Source: Stentor coeruleus
Lineage: Eukaryota > Ciliophora > Heterotrichea > Heterotrichida > Stentoridae
Assembly: GCA_001970955.1 (NCBI GenBank)
Contig: MPUH01000307.1
Location: forward strand, 1-64,000
Reading direction: 5' to 3'
Length of the DNA stretch: 64,000 nt
In this document: positions 9,937 to 21,045 of the stretch, piece after piece
How positions within the stretch are numbered: the stretch's first letter is position 1
How the letters are laid out: each line of letters opens with the position of its first letter
Notes under the pieces: model-generated
Database searches by the model: none
The model's input: the letters and a program-made list of their open reading frames with translations, nothing else
What the model was told of the DNA's origin: nothing
Made by a program: the position numbers and the translations under genes

Positions 9937-10698
9937 TATAAGGGTTATTATTTTTAGAATTTGTATAGTGATATGTACTTATTTTTTTAGGAATTATAGG
10001 TTTGAGGAAAGGACTTGAGTATTTATATAAAGTTAAGATATTAATGGGAGGATTTTGTGATATTGGGTTGTGGGTGTAGTTTTTATTAGGAATATAGTGG
10101 AAATTTAGGAAGTGTGATTTAGATGATATTTGAAGAAAAGGTCTAATTTTAATATAACTAGCCCTTTTAAACTAATACTATTGTTAAGATTATGAATAAT
10201 TTATAGAGTTTCAGTGAGGACCCTACAAAAAGGCATGAGGCCTTCCTAGTTTGGTTGATTCCTATTAAAAAGTTTGGGACTTCAAAAATTTATTGACTCC
10301 TTTGACCAATTCACAAATGTCCACTATTATTAGTGTTAACCGTCAAGCCTTCCAAGAGTTTCTCAAGCTCTTGAATCAGACCTGTAAGACATAATCACTA
10401 CCTTAGCCTATTGATCCAGGCTAAACCATAGTAAAAGTATAGTTCTGCCACCATCTCATCCTTAAATATACCAAATACAAAACAGAAAATGCTAAAACCT
10501 TTATTATAAGATACTAGAATTTTCTTAAACCTTAATAAACTCTAGTCTCAGTTTAATCCCAAAGTTAAGAAACTTCTCCTTTTATCATTCATTTTCACCA
10601 TATTAAACCAAAACTATTATGCAAGCACACATAAAAAATAATCTCTCCTCAATCTTTTTTTACAACAATCATTATATTAAAACCGATTTTCCGATTAA
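9937..10698. other. Intergenic with possible structured RNA
   Basis: G-rich to about 10130, C-rich from about 10450 to 10698. The middle (10200-10450) is less AT-rich than other spacers and has three short hairpins; see the separate entry. Confidence 0.5.
10200..10450. ncRNA. Candidate structured noncoding RNA or element
   Basis: This is a GC-enriched island in an AT-rich spacer with no long open frame. I see three perfect stem-loops: AAGGC/GCCTT (10230-10234 with 10240-10244), CAAGAG/CTCTTG (10353-10358 with 10368-10373) and TTAGCCT/AGGCTAA (10403-10409 with 10418-10424). No tRNA B-box or snRNA consensus was recognised, so class and strand are unknown. Confidence 0.3.
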
Positions 10699-12261
10699 TT
10701 ACCTTAAACCACCTTGAGAAAATACCATCATATTCTCCACATCTCTCGAAAACTTCGAACATGAAAGTAGGATTTCAAGAGTTTTTTTCTGGCTTTCAAT
10801 CAAAGTATCAAGTTGATTCTCCATTTCTTGAGCATTGGCCACAAATTTTTTTAATTTTTCAAGATCCATTGAAAAACTCTGATTAAGTTCAATCAACACT
10901 TCCCTTATATCATTATTCCTAAACTTCACATCAAGAACTTTTTCCTTATACATTTTCTTATAATGATTAATCTGAGCTATACGCATAGCAAGCAAAGGGT
11001 CATTTGAGTTTAATTTGTGGTTTTTTTTATATAAAAATGCTTCAATTGATGCTTTAATAAACTTTTTAGCATATTCTCTGAGCTCTCGGCTTTCTGTAAT
11101 TTTTTTAAGGAGTTTATAGCATTTTTCTTCACCTCGAGAAAAAGATACAAAATTATTAAACATAATAATCATAAGAGATATAAGAAAAGTTCCCCATATT
11201 GCTGATATGATTGCTATAAATCTTCCCATATGAGTTCGCGGATAAAAGTCACCAAAACCTACTGTAGTCATTGTTAAAAGGACAAGCCATTCAGCATTGT
11301 ATAAAAAAGTATAATCAAGAGTAGATTCAACTGTTTCAGAAATTCCTCCGCAATTTGTTGTATTTGACATAATATTATCTTGATTAAAAGGCCGTTCATA
11401 TACTTGTAAAGCTACTCCAAGGGCAATTGTACTTATAGCGAAACATGGGAGTAATAAATATTGAGGCATATCTTTTAATATAGCTTTCAAGGCAAAACTT
11501 AATGGGCGATTTGCATCATTTTCTCTACAAATAATTTGAACATCCACAGTTGCCCATCTAGAATAATGTAAAAATAACCTTAAAAGCAAAATGACCCTTA
11601 GAGTCATAATACTAAGGCATATTGAACTAAAATTCACATTAAGTGTTCCTGATAATTGCTTAAACTCAAACTCATAGTCTAAATATGGTGGGCAATGGAC
11701 TGAGACCAGTAAGATTTCAGCAACAAGTAAAGGAAAACTTGATGTAAAAAAGTAACTTTTGATTTTATCTTCTAAGAATATTTTTCTTTCACGCTTGAGG
11801 TTGTATGAGGTTATTGACCTGATAACTGCAAGGATGATAGAAATTATGGTAGAGAGAGAAATATATATTCTGAACTTATCAGTAAGGTTTGACTGTAAAT
11901 ATCTCTCCTCTTTGTTATCACTATAATTACTCTCAAAATCCTGTGTAGCCAGAACTACTCCTGAGATTGTAAGAAATGCAATAGTAGTATCTAATATTTT
12001 TAGCTTGTATTCCAAATCTTCACATCTAGTTTTTTTCAACTGCAAAGTTTTAACGCGGAGTTCTTTTTTCTTAGAAGCCGAATTAGACTTTAATGATATC
12101 GTATCATCTACACTTCCCTCACTATCTGAAGATGAATATATATCAATGTTGGTATGTTTAATCACAAAATCTTCAATAAGTCTTATTGCAGCAACAGAAT
12201 TCCTATGAAAGATATTTTTCCCTCTAGACGCATCAAGAGCATTCGTTTTTGCATTTGCCAT
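10699..12261 (-). CDS. SK-like calcium-activated potassium channel subunit
   Basis: This 520-residue protein has hydrophobic helices at about 90-106, 130-150, 171-188, 211-232 and 266-286. A pore helix and the selectivity filter TVGFGD (333-338) follow, then a last helix (345-372). The stretch LGVALQVYERPFN before the pore resembles the S5 end of SK channels (TVRVCERYHD). The C-terminal region, about 375-505, is helical and basic then coiled-coil, like the SK calmodulin-binding domain and its following coil. SK channels pass K+ when Ca2+-calmodulin binds constitutively at that region. The putative S4 has few regularly spaced Arg, fitting weak voltage sensitivity. The neighbouring EF-hand and centrin genes need not be partners. 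Confidence 0.8.
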   Translation of the reverse strand: MANAKTNALDASRGKNIFHRNSVAAIRLIEDFVIKHTNIDIYSSSDSEGSVDDTISLKSNSASKKKELRVKTLQLKKTRCEDLEYKLKILDTTIAFLTISGVVLATQDFESNYSDNKEERYLQSNLTDKFRIYISLSTIISIILAVIRSITSYNLKRERKIFLEDKIKSYFFTSSFPLLVAEILLVSVHCPPYLDYEFEFKQLSGTLNVNFSSICLSIMTLRVILLLRLFLHYSRWATVDVQIICRENDANRPLSFALKAILKDMPQYLLLPCFAISTIALGVALQVYERPFNQDNIMSNTTNCGGISETVESTLDYTFLYNAEWLVLLTMTTVGFGDFYPRTHMGRFIAIISAIWGTFLISLMIIMFNNFVSFSRGEEKCYKLLKKITESRELREYAKKFIKASIEAFLYKKNHKLNSNDPLLAMRIAQINHYKKMYKEKVLDVKFRNNDIREVLIELNQSFSMDLEKLKKFVANAQEMENQLDTLIESQKKTLEILLSCSKFSRDVENMMVFSQGGLR

Positions 12262-12359
12262 TTAGCTAACTAAAATATATTTTTCATTAGGTAAAATATA
12301 TCTAAAATTATTACCATATCTCACTAATGAAAACATCATATTCTTATAATATCATCAAC

Positions 12360-12977
12360 CTAAAATGGGAATTTTATATCATATTTTTTAGTGGTAAATA
12401 CAATTCTAGGAATTGTTGACTGAGATTTTTTTAACAGTTTCTTAGTCAGTTTTTGTTTAATAATCGTACTTATATTGTTTTTACTATTATAAGTACATCT
12501 CGATTCATCAATTTTCGAAAGGTCTTTATTATTAGAAACAATACTTTGGTTGATTTCAGAACTGATCGATTGTTCATCAAAGTCATCTTCTGAATCATTA
12601 TAATTCCTAATGTTTTTCAAACCTAATTGCTTGTATTTGTCTATAGAATTCATTGATGGCAAAGAGTTTGTCCCTGGAGTTTTAACCCTAAGCGAATTTC
12701 TTTGTATATTATTTTTCTTTACTTGAAAAACGTTTGTCTTTTGAGAACTTTTTTTCTTTAAAACCCAAGAATGTGGCATACTTTTTCTTATAGTCTCATT
12801 GCATTTCACAACTCTTTCTGGGGTTTGAGAATAGGAAAGCAAATCAAGGTTCTATTTTACTGTTACTCTAGGGTATAAAGATTTTTTTGTGTCTTGAATA
12901 AGAAGTTTCCATTGCAAAGGAGAGACGAAAATCCCAAAGTCTTTGTGAATAACAATTTTAGATGTTGTTTTATTCAT
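12360..12977 (-). CDS. Hypothetical basic protein, two exons
   Basis: The frame at 12360-12842 has no ATG start. Upstream coding sequence joins it when GTAACAGTAAAATAG (12866 to 12852) is removed, reaching ATG 12977. The CDS is complement(join(12360..12851,12867..12977)), 200 residues, starting MNKTTSKIVIHKDFGIF. It is Ser/Lys/Asn-rich with no recognised domain, ending in a short hydrophobic-basic tail (RIVFTTKKYDIKFPF). It lies 98 bases upstream of the SK-like channel gene on the same strand, but shared function is not implied. Confidence 0.65.
12852..12866 (-). other. 15-nt spliceosomal intron
   Basis: The minus strand reads GTAACAGTAAAATAG; its final TAG is an in-frame stop. Its removal joins ...LYPR to NLDLLSYSQ. 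Confidence 0.8.
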
Positions 12978-13576
12978 TATTAGGATTTTGGTTTAATTTA
13001 CTGACACATTTTAACATTTTTTGAGAAAAAAAGTAAGTTTAAATTATNTAAACAATTCTAAATATATAAGAAATTGAAATTATTAAAATTGGCTAGGAAA
13101 ATGATTTTTAGGATTTTAAGTTTAAGGTTTGATGCGTAGATTCTTGGGTGGATTTGGTTTTTAAGATTAGGCTTTTTGTGTGGGGTTTTAAATGGTGGAA
13201 GCTGGGGTTTAGAAAAGAGTGTTTGGTGAATGATAAAAAAATGAGGTTTATGCTATTATGTCTTTCGTTGTGAAAATTGTAAGCAGGATTATGATGATAA
13301 ATATATGAAAAAATTCATATACATCTCAAGAGTTAGTTTATGTTTTATTTTTAAAATTAGAGTTATTGAAATCAATTGTAATTCAAATAGAAAATATCCA
13401 CAAAAATAAAATTTATAAAAGAAAATATCTTCACTATAAGCATGAGTATGATAATTTTTAAAAATAAAACAATAATAATCTTAAGTGAAAGCATTTTCGC
13501 TCTGACTACACAACTTTCCTATCTAAAAAAATTGCTAATTAAAAAACACATTAAATTTTGTGATTAAATACATTTT
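12978..13576. other. Intergenic, one ambiguous base
   Basis: G-rich and C-poor at about 13080-13280; C appears and G falls from about 13370. The N at 13048 sits in plain AT-rich sequence without duplicated flanks. No gene seen. Confidence 0.5.
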
Positions 13577-14125
13577 TTACAAAATTTCATAGTTTAAAAG
13601 TGTGGAAGTATCAAGGCTCTCATACGATGAATCAATTGAAACTCTTTTAACTAATTCAGGAGTTTTACTAATAATACTTCTTTTTTTAGCATCAAAACTA
13701 CTCTTTACCTTATGTGCTTTATTAAAAGATTCTGAACTTATCGAAGAATTTATCATAGAAGAATGTGGGACTATGTGTATTTTACTAGACCTAAGGACAA
13801 TTGGACTAATAAAATTCAACATCCTCGGCTTCAATGATTTAAAATATCTAGATATCATTGTCTCATCTTTGAACTCATTAAGTATCCTTTCTTTGTTATA
13901 AACATCAATAATTGTTATAGGATTCCTAATTTCAGATGGTTTTTTCGTTCTTATTCCATACTTAAGCTTTTTTGGAGCCAAAGGGGAAATGACAAAATAA
14001 TTTTGTATCGGTTTAGAGAAATTGTTCGTTTTGTGTGATTTTGTTAATGATTCTTGGCTTTTTGTAGACTTTTCTTTGATATTCCTAACAGGTGAAATTG
14101 ATGTTTTCAAATGTGGTAAGGCCAT
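13577..14125 (-). CDS. Hypothetical Ser/Lys-rich protein
   Basis: This 182-residue basic protein starts MALPHLKTSISPVRNIKEK. It is rich in Ser, Lys, Ile and Asn, with short strand-like patches (IRNPITIIDVYN, PIVLRSSKIHIVPH) but no recognised domain, membrane helix or targeting signal. It resembles the other short Ser/Pro-basic proteins of this window (236, 12360, 14729, 21046) only in composition. The start ATG at 14125 is the only one near the 5' end. Confidence 0.6.
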   Translation of the reverse strand: MALPHLKTSISPVRNIKEKSTKSQESLTKSHKTNNFSKPIQNYFVISPLAPKKLKYGIRTKKPSEIRNPITIIDVYNKERILNEFKDETMISRYFKSLKPRMLNFISPIVLRSSKIHIVPHSSMINSSISSESFNKAHKVKSSFDAKKRSIISKTPELVKRVSIDSSYESLDTSTLLNYEIL

Positions 14126-14728
14126 GTTCTTTTTAGATTCAAGTATTTTATTTGCTTTAATGATATTATTATATAAAAATGTTATAAGATTAGTTATGGT
14201 GAGATTTAGGTTATGATGATAAAATTTTGAGGGATAGTTGTTTAGATTTTTTTGTTTTTTATGTGAGGATGTTTTTGACGTGGACGTTTTATAGTGATTA
14301 TTATTTATGTTTAAAAATTTGTTTATGGTATTGTTTTAAATTAATATTTTTAGAGTGTTTTTTGTAAGAGAAATTATTATATGATTATATTTAGGGTGAT
14401 TTATATGAATATAGTATTTTGATCATATGGTTTTTTAGATATTGAAAATCATGTGATAATATTTTTTGATTTTATGTGTATATTTTTCAGTATAAAATAA
14501 TGCTAGCAACAGAATCTTGGTTTCAGAATATTTTTACTTAGATGCAGGCACCAGGCTATTTGGACCAGACCAAAACCTCCGATCATGCCAAATTAAATTT
14601 CGAGTTAAAAGTTTAGACTAATTTCATAATTATCTTTTTTCATCACAAATATTCTAGTATAAATACAATAACGATATTATCAACAACCCTAAGCATATTC
14701 ATCTACATAATAATAAAGTTATTATCAA
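14126..14728. other. Intergenic; less AT-rich island at 14510-14600
   Basis: G-rich and C-poor to about 14480, C-rich and G-poor after 14620. At 14510-14600 a GC-richer patch contains GGCACCAGGC and TTGGACCAGACCAA. It could be a regulatory element or short RNA; nothing recognised. Confidence 0.4.
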
Positions 14729-15892
14729 TCAAGTTTTTTCTGGACTTTGGGAATAGCAATTACTAATCCCTTTAGGCCCATAAGCATTTCTACAAGACTT
14801 AACTTTTTGTTTAACCACATCAGGATTGAAGTACTTTTTTTTAGATATAATCCCACGACTTTTACTACTAATAATCGCCTTAGAAGCCCTATGTTCTAAC
14901 TTTTTCATATAAAAAGACTCAGGACTATGCCGACCTTCTTCACCCAAAGCTTTATAAAACTTATACTTCTCCATATTCAGCTTCTTCGTATTTTCCTCAA
15001 TAGCATCACCATATGTAAAAGGGAAAAAATTCAGTTTATAATTAGATTTTTCCAGCCCTTCCTCTTTTTTTTGAAGTATTTTCGACTCAATCATAGACTT
15101 ATTAGCCCGATTCATCTCTAAAACATCTTCACGTTGTATATTCTTCCTAATATCCTCATTATCAATAAGAACTTTAATCGAAGTTGGTTCAGGTGTAAAT
15201 CCTCTCATTCTATCAATAGACTTCGAGTATCTTTCAAAACTAAAATCTTGAGGTTCAGGAGTTGACTCTATAACTTGTTTTCTACACAACCTTTCTATTA
15301 TCGTTATATTGTTTTTACCATGTACAGTCAATGGAGGTAGTTTAACTGGCATATACAATATTTTCTTCTTAGTATAATCAAACTCATTAGTCGAGTTATC
15401 TGAATTCACACGATTAGGATTAGAAGCATTATATTTCTGCCCATCTTCTTTAGGAAAATAATCATATCTTTGTTTCTTCAAAACTAAAAAACCAATTTTC
15501 AAATTAAGTCGAACTGTGACCCCAAGGTTTATTTGTTGTAAACATTTTGATATAAATTCACTTCCACATCCTTTAAGAACTGAACTACTTATATTGCATA
15601 CAGAACTTAATAGTGAATATGTTATTGTTGTTGAGGTTGAAGGGGTTTTTTCAATATCTGAAGATGAGTAGCAGAAATACTGAAGAAATTGCTGGGATGG
15701 GGAGAATAATTTTGGTGAGGATAAAAAAGTTCCTAATGGCTCGTAGGTTATTGATTGACCTTGGGAAATGTAATGGAGGAAGAGTTTGGTTAAACCACTC
15801 CAGTATTTGTATAGAGTTTTACTTGAAGATGAAGAAGCAGCAAGGCTTAGGTTGTCTTTATCAAGTTTGAATAGTTCTCTTTCGCTAATCAT
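14729..15892 (-). CDS. Hypothetical protein with SP motifs
   Basis: This 387-residue protein has a Ser-rich N-terminal 140 residues (SLAASSSSSKTLYKYW, TPSTSTTITYSLLSSV). A basic, charged C-terminal half carries several EP/TPEP motifs (ESTPEPQDFSFERY, GFTPEPTSIKVLID). It ends in SQSPEKT. No known fold, signal peptide or membrane segment is visible. The start is ATG 15892. Upstream DNA is strongly G-rich on the + strand like other right flanks. Confidence 0.6.
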   Translation of the reverse strand: MISERELFKLDKDNLSLAASSSSSKTLYKYWSGLTKLFLHYISQGQSITYEPLGTFLSSPKLFSPSQQFLQYFCYSSSDIEKTPSTSTTITYSLLSSVCNISSSVLKGCGSEFISKCLQQINLGVTVRLNLKIGFLVLKKQRYDYFPKEDGQKYNASNPNRVNSDNSTNEFDYTKKKILYMPVKLPPLTVHGKNNITIIERLCRKQVIESTPEPQDFSFERYSKSIDRMRGFTPEPTSIKVLIDNEDIRKNIQREDVLEMNRANKSMIESKILQKKEEGLEKSNYKLNFFPFTYGDAIEENTKKLNMEKYKFYKALGEEGRHSPESFYMKKLEHRASKAIISSKSRGIISKKKYFNPDVVKQKVKSCRNAYGPKGISNCYSQSPEKT

Positions 15893-16679
15893 TTTTGTAT
15901 ATGTTATTAGGAATTATTTGTGAGAAATAGGGAATTTTTTTGGAGTTTTGGAAGTTGGGAATTTTGGGTGTTGTGACTTTTATGGGTTTTGGTTGTGTAG
16001 GATGATTGTGGATTAGTGTGAGTAATTGGAGAATCAATGTGGTTAAGGAAGTTATGATAAATTTTGTTTAGGGATGATGATTATTAGGTGATTAGGGATT
16101 TTTAATATTTTGGGATAAAGATATAAATAACTTTTTTGTTTTGGTTTTTATTATTGAAAGATTTATTAGCTTAACTAGCGATATTTAATTCTAATCTGCA
16201 AGATAATCAGAGTGCAGAGGATAGGGAAACATAACTGTTTTACTACAGTTGTTTCTATAAAAAAGGGTACCTAGGGTATTCATATTTATTTGAATGATAC
16301 TGAGAATATGTATTATAATTTGGATACTCAAAAATTAAATGGCAAAGGTGATAAGGATCAGGTGGATTAAGTTATAATTTTTAACAACATCACCAAAACT
16401 AATACTTAAAAAATAAGTCTTACTAGTACAATCCTTAGAAGACTATATAAATAACTTATCACATTAGTCATATAAACAGTATAATTATACAATTGAGTCT
16501 GATTCTCTAAAAAGCATCTATAAGTTAGCTCTCCTGTATTTATATATTAGCATATATCCTATCTCATCCTCCTAAACTAAACTTAATTTATTATATAAAA
16601 TCTTACTTACAATCATATTATCATCATCTCCCTTCACAAAACATAAATCCTATAAACTTATTTTATTAGAAATCTCATA
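15893..16679. other. Long intergenic region
   Basis: G-rich and C-poor to about 16150. A mixed, less AT-rich patch follows (16190-16370), with a 5-bp hairpin AACTG/CAGTT (16233-16250) and GGGTACCTAGGGTA (16265-16278). C-rich and G-poor from 16380 to 16679. No gene seen. Confidence 0.45.
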
Positions 16680-18926
16680 TTACTTTTTAATCTCTTTCGA
16701 CAAAAATCCATCAAACGGAAGCTTCCTCTTTAACTCAGAAGTTGATTCTAGGATCTCATCTAAATCAACAGAAAATTTATATGATTTTTTATTCACTGGA
16801 GGCTTTAACCCTTCATTTCTAACAACTTCTATTCCAATATCTTGACCATCACATATTTTTTTATTATCATTTTTCTTATCCTCTTGTTCATTAATGCATA
16901 TTTTTTTATTATCATTTTTCTTATCCTCTTGTTCATTAATGCATATTTTTTTGTTTGGTTGATTAGATGGTATTGAATCAAAAGACTTTTTATTAAAATC
17001 TTCAGAATACAAACCAATAAAACCATCATCAACTGGGTTATTGTTTGAGGTTGAGATAGTTTTTCCTGTTTCTTCAATACTTTCTTTAAAATCATTTATT
17101 TCAGGTAAGTCATCTTCTTCATTTTCTTCATTTTCTTCATGGGAACTTGGTGTTTTATGCGCATATGCTCTAAATGGGATAGTTATTTTAATGTCTTGAT
17201 ATAAGTATTTATTAAATTCTTGTCCTGGGACAATTTTATAATAACTTCCGTTGTTTGGCACTTTAACTCGCTCTTCATCAATGATTTTTTTGAAGACTAG
17301 CATACGCAGAAGTCTTTCAGTATTTTTTTTATTCCAATCTTTAAGTATCCCAAAACACTTACTACTCATTTTCAAAGCTTCTGAACGACTCTTAAAACCT
17401 CTAAGAATCTCACTATATTGTAAAATAGTCCTACTACAATATCTTAAACCCTTCACATCATTTAATAATATTTTGACAATATTTGTCACATCAACTTCAA
17501 CATATTCTTTTTTAATTCGACAATTATCACACATTTTCCCACATTGATCAGGATCAAAATCTTCACCAAAATAATTCAAAATAACTTTTCTTCTGCATGA
17601 ATTCACAGTCTCACAATATTCTATAATTTTATGTATATCCTGAGTTCTAGCACCAGTTAAACTTTCAATTTTACCTTTGTCTTCGTATTTATAATAAAGG
17701 ATACAATCAGAAATTACTTCATCTCTACCTGCTCTTCCTGTTTCTTGATAGTATAATTCTAAACTTTCTGTTATTGAATAATGGATAACAAATCGGACAT
17801 CTTTTTTGTCGATACCCAAGGCAAAAGCTGATGTGGCTACTACAACTTTTATCTCGCCACTAAGCCATTTTTCATGAATTAGAGTTTTTAAGTCTGAAGT
17901 CATTTCTGAGTGATAGTGGGCGCTGCTTATTTTGTAGTTATGCTTAAGTACCTTAGCTAGGAACTCACATTCTTTAATAAAATTGCAATATATAATCCCT
18001 GAACTATGCATATGGTTCTGTTGTATAAAATTTCCGATATCTGCATTGATATGCTGCGTTTTATCTCTTACTTCATAATTAAGATTCTGCCTATTAAACC
18101 CAGCAGAAAACAAAATCGGGCTTCTCAATCCTAACAAATATGATATCTCCTTTTGCATCTCTTTAGTCCCACTAGCTGTTAATGCAAGTATAGGCACATC
18201 TTTATACTTAATCCTAAAATTCTTCAATTTCAAATAATCCGGTCTAAAATCCCTTCCCCACTGTACAATACAATGAGCCTCATCACAAGTTAATCTAGCA
18301 ATCCAATGATTATTATAAAGTTTATCAAGAACAACAGCAAGTCTTGTAGATTTCGCTAAGGTTTCTGGGGTGACAAAAAGAAATTTAACCTCAGAGTTAT
18401 TTTCAAGATCTTCATATACTAAATTTTGCATATTCATAGTTTGACTACTATTCAATTCTAAAGCATGAATTCTAGCATTACGCATTTTAATCATTTGATC
18501 TTTTATAAGAGATAAAAGAGGTTGGACTACTATAGTTAAACCTCTTGTAACAAGACCTGTTAATTGATAAGTTAAGGATTTCCCCGCGCCTGTTGGCATT
18601 ATTACTAAAGCATCTTCTCCTGATAAAACAGCATTCATGATTTCTTCTTGTAAACCTTTGAAGCTTAAATGGTTAAAAATTTCGCTGTTTAGTTTTATTA
18701 GTGTCTCAGTCCATTTATAAGTGTTTTTCCATTTGTATGATGGGGGGATTAATGTGCTGTCACCAGAAGATGCTAGTTTGTAGCTGAAATGACTGTAGTT
18801 TGAAAAGTCGAGGTAGGATACTGGGGGGTCGTTATTTTCTGACTTTTGTTGCGTGTTTTTGCTTTTTAGCTTTGACCGCTTTAGGATTAATGAGTGGAGT
18901 GATGAGGGTTTATTGTTGCTTGCCAT
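16680..18926 (-). CDS. RecQ-family DNA helicase
   Basis: This 748-residue protein has the full RecQ core. Seen are the Q-motif area near 85-95 (LSFKGLQEEIMNAVL), Walker A PTGAGKS (111-117), DEAH (215-218), TASGT (250-254), SAFALGIDKKDVRFVIH and motif VI YYQETGRAGRDE. The RecQ zinc-binding region follows with C444, C462, C466 and C469 (CGKMCDNC). A winged-helix-like segment follows to about 570. The tail is acidic, then polar. RecQ helicases unwind DNA 3'-5' in recombination and repair. No HRDC domain is evident. The tail contains two perfect 45-bp repeats (16861-16950). Assignment to BLM, RECQ1 or RECQ5 type is not possible by eye. Confidence 0.95.
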   Translation of the reverse strand: MASNNKPSSLHSLILKRSKLKSKNTQQKSENNDPPVSYLDFSNYSHFSYKLASSGDSTLIPPSYKWKNTYKWTETLIKLNSEIFNHLSFKGLQEEIMNAVLSGEDALVIMPTGAGKSLTYQLTGLVTRGLTIVVQPLLSLIKDQMIKMRNARIHALELNSSQTMNMQNLVYEDLENNSEVKFLFVTPETLAKSTRLAVVLDKLYNNHWIARLTCDEAHCIVQWGRDFRPDYLKLKNFRIKYKDVPILALTASGTKEMQKEISYLLGLRSPILFSAGFNRQNLNYEVRDKTQHINADIGNFIQQNHMHSSGIIYCNFIKECEFLAKVLKHNYKISSAHYHSEMTSDLKTLIHEKWLSGEIKVVVATSAFALGIDKKDVRFVIHYSITESLELYYQETGRAGRDEVISDCILYYKYEDKGKIESLTGARTQDIHKIIEYCETVNSCRRKVILNYFGEDFDPDQCGKMCDNCRIKKEYVEVDVTNIVKILLNDVKGLRYCSRTILQYSEILRGFKSRSEALKMSSKCFGILKDWNKKNTERLLRMLVFKKIIDEERVKVPNNGSYYKIVPGQEFNKYLYQDIKITIPFRAYAHKTPSSHEENEENEEDDLPEINDFKESIEETGKTISTSNNNPVDDGFIGLYSEDFNKKSFDSIPSNQPNKKICINEQEDKKNDNKKICINEQEDKKNDNKKICDGQDIGIEVVRNEGLKPPVNKKSYKFSVDLDEILESTSELKRKLPFDGFLSKEIKK
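16861..16950 (-). repeat. Two perfect 45-bp in-frame repeats in the RecQ tail
   Basis: Units 16861-16905 and 16906-16950 are identical. They encode the 15-residue unit KKICINEQEDKKNDN twice. Perfect identity suggests a recent slip duplication in a disordered tail. Confidence 0.9.
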
Positions 18927-19098
18927 TATTATTTTTTATGTAAGATTTTCCCTCCCCCTGGGTATTTATATAAGAAAATACTTCGGGCTATATTTTAAGT
19001 ATAAGATTTCCAGCAGGGTTAATGTGGGATTATAATAAATTCTAGACTTGTTTTGATTTATAATAAACATCATATATCTAATAAATATTATAGTCTAC

Positions 19099-20469
19099 CT
19101 AAAGGTACCTACTATTTGAATTTTTAAGGACATTTTTCCTTATCGTGTCAAGCTCAGCAAGTGCAGTACTCAATCCACTCTTGCTTCTCTCCAATTCCCT
19201 TTTAAAAGTGAACCCAACAAAATTCTGGTCTTTCTTTTTCCCTTTTTTCCCTTTATCAACAGGGTAAAATGGTTCAGTTTCATCAATCTTATCAAAATTG
19301 CTTGTATCAACTTCACTTCTTATAACAGGAACATTTACAGCTCTTGAAGATCTTAAATTATCCCAGTCTATACCTTGAAAAAATGGATGGGCCATAAGTT
19401 CTGTAATACTTTTAGCCCTATCTTGAGCAGGAGCAATAAGCCTTCTTATTAAATTCTGAGCATTGACACTAAGCCTAGCTTCTTTAGGAATATTAAAATG
19501 TCTTTGCCAAGCAACAACTTTATGACAAGTATCAACAGGTTTATCAGCATAAAATGGTGGATATCCTACAAGCATTTCATATAAAATAACACCAATTGAC
19601 CACCAGTCTACAGTCTCATCATATCCCTGTTTAGTGAAAACTTCTGGGGCGATATAATCTGGAGTACCTACGGTTGAATAAGCAAGTTTACGATTTTTTC
19701 TGAATTCGGCTCGGCGCTCAACGTTTTTTTGATAGTCATTAGGGTAGATTTCTGCATTTTTTGAAAGCCCGAAATCGGAGAGTTTTATATGCCCGTTGCG
19801 GTCAATAAGAATATTGTCTGGTTTTAAATCACGGTGGATGTAATTTAATTTGTGCACAGAATCAACAGCAAGGATCATTTCTGCGATGTAAAAACGGGCT
19901 TCTTCCTCACTTAGAATGCTTTTTTTAATCAGTAAGTTCATTAAATCCCCACCAGGAAGATATTCCATTACCAAATAAAGGGAACTATCATCTTGAAAGG
20001 AATATTTTAAACTTACAATCCAAGGATTCTCAGCTGAAGCTAAAATATCGCGTTCTGCTTTAATATGTTGCATTTGGTTTTTAAATACCATCTCAGTCTT
20101 ATTCATTTTTTTCAGCGCTAAAATTTCCCTTGAATTTTTATGACGCACGACACGGACTTCACCAAATGCGCCTTTACCTATTATTGATATAGGCTCAAAA
20201 TCAAAAATCGTGACTTTTAACCTTTTTTCTCTTAAGTTTTGAGCTTCTTTATGCATTATTTCATGTTTAATTACATTTTGCTCTGTGGCGGTAAGTTGTA
20301 ATTCACACATCCTATTACGAAGCTCTTCCCATTCGATTTTACGTTCCTCTTCTGTTTCTTTCATTTTTGTATACTTCTTTTCGATGTATTGTTTAGCTGC
20401 ATTTGCTTTTTCTAATGTTATTGATGATATTTTTTCAATAGGTTTTGTCTTTAGTTTTGGGCTTGACAT
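19099..20469 (-). CDS. NDR/LATS-family AGC protein kinase
   Basis: This 456-residue kinase begins with the basic-helical N-terminal region (10-85) that in NDR kinases binds Mob1. Kinase motifs: GKGAFGEV 99-106, catalytic Lys120, HRDLKPDN 212-219, DFG 232-234. The NDR-specific insert between subdomains VII and VIII is basic (248-262) and followed by [15 protein letters not shown], where Ser265 matches the autophosphorylated NDR1 Ser281. The hydrophobic motif FVGFTFKR has Thr421 at the Ste20-kinase site (NDR1 Thr444). NDR-Mob modules control polarity and division; the Mob1 regulator is known from RNAi to pattern Stentor cells. All catalytic residues are present, so it should be active. Confidence 0.95.
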   Translation of the reverse strand: MSSPKLKTKPIEKISSITLEKANAAKQYIEKKYTKMKETEEERKIEWEELRNRMCELQLTATEQNVIKHEIMHKEAQNLREKRLKVTIFDFEPISIIGKGAFGEVRVVRHKNSREILALKKMNKTEMVFKNQMQHIKAERDILASAENPWIVSLKYSFQDDSSLYLVMEYLPGGDLMNLLIKKSILSEEEARFYIAEMILAVDSVHKLNYIHRDLKPDNILIDRNGHIKLSDFGLSKNAEIYPNDYQKNVERRAEFRKNRKLAYSTVGTPDYIAPEVFTKQGYDETVDWWSIGVILYEMLVGYPPFYADKPVDTCHKVVAWQRHFNIPKEARLSVNAQNLIRRLIAPAQDRAKSITELMAHPFFQGIDWDNLRSSRAVNVPVIRSEVDTSNFDKIDETEPFYPVDKGKKGKKKDQNFVGFTFKRELERSKSGLSTALAELDTIRKNVLKNSNSRYL

Positions 20470-21045
20470 TTTAAATATTTTATAATAAAATTTTATATTT
20501 GAATCTTGATAAGGTTCTTAAGGATTTTGAGGATATGATAGGTAAGTTTCAAGATAGAATTTTTTTGAGGTGGTTTGAAGTTTAATTTATTAAAAATATG
20601 ATTTTTTATTTTAGAAAATGAGATTTAGGATGATTGGGAAAATAGAGGTTTAGATGTAAAGATGTGGATTTTTTTAAAGGAATTGTTTTATGGAATAGTT
20701 TTTTTGGATGAGAGGTTAGAATATTGGTGACCTAAGGATTTATGCTGAATATATAATTTTTGATAGTAGTTAGGGAAGAAAAAATAAATAAGTTCTGCAA
20801 AGATTATGAAAAAGATGGGAGAAATTATGATTCTTACTCTTTTTGACTATTTACTTAAAGTATAAATTTTTATTAACAATATCTACTATTTCTATATTAA
20901 ATGATACAAATTCAAATCCACTTATTTACTTAAATCATATTACACTCATTTTGAAGTTTTTATATTAAAATAATTAATAAATTATTTATTTACTTAAATC
21001 ATATTACACTCATTTTGAAGTTTTTATATTAAAATAATTAATAAA
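20470..21045. other. Intergenic with tandem duplication
   Basis: G-rich and C-poor from 20500 to about 20840, then C-containing and G-poor to 21045. Two 64-bp tandem copies end the region (see next entry). No gene seen. Confidence 0.6.

Noticed and set aside
13048-13048. N as a possible assembly join
   Set aside because: No duplicated flanks; probably a single ambiguous base.
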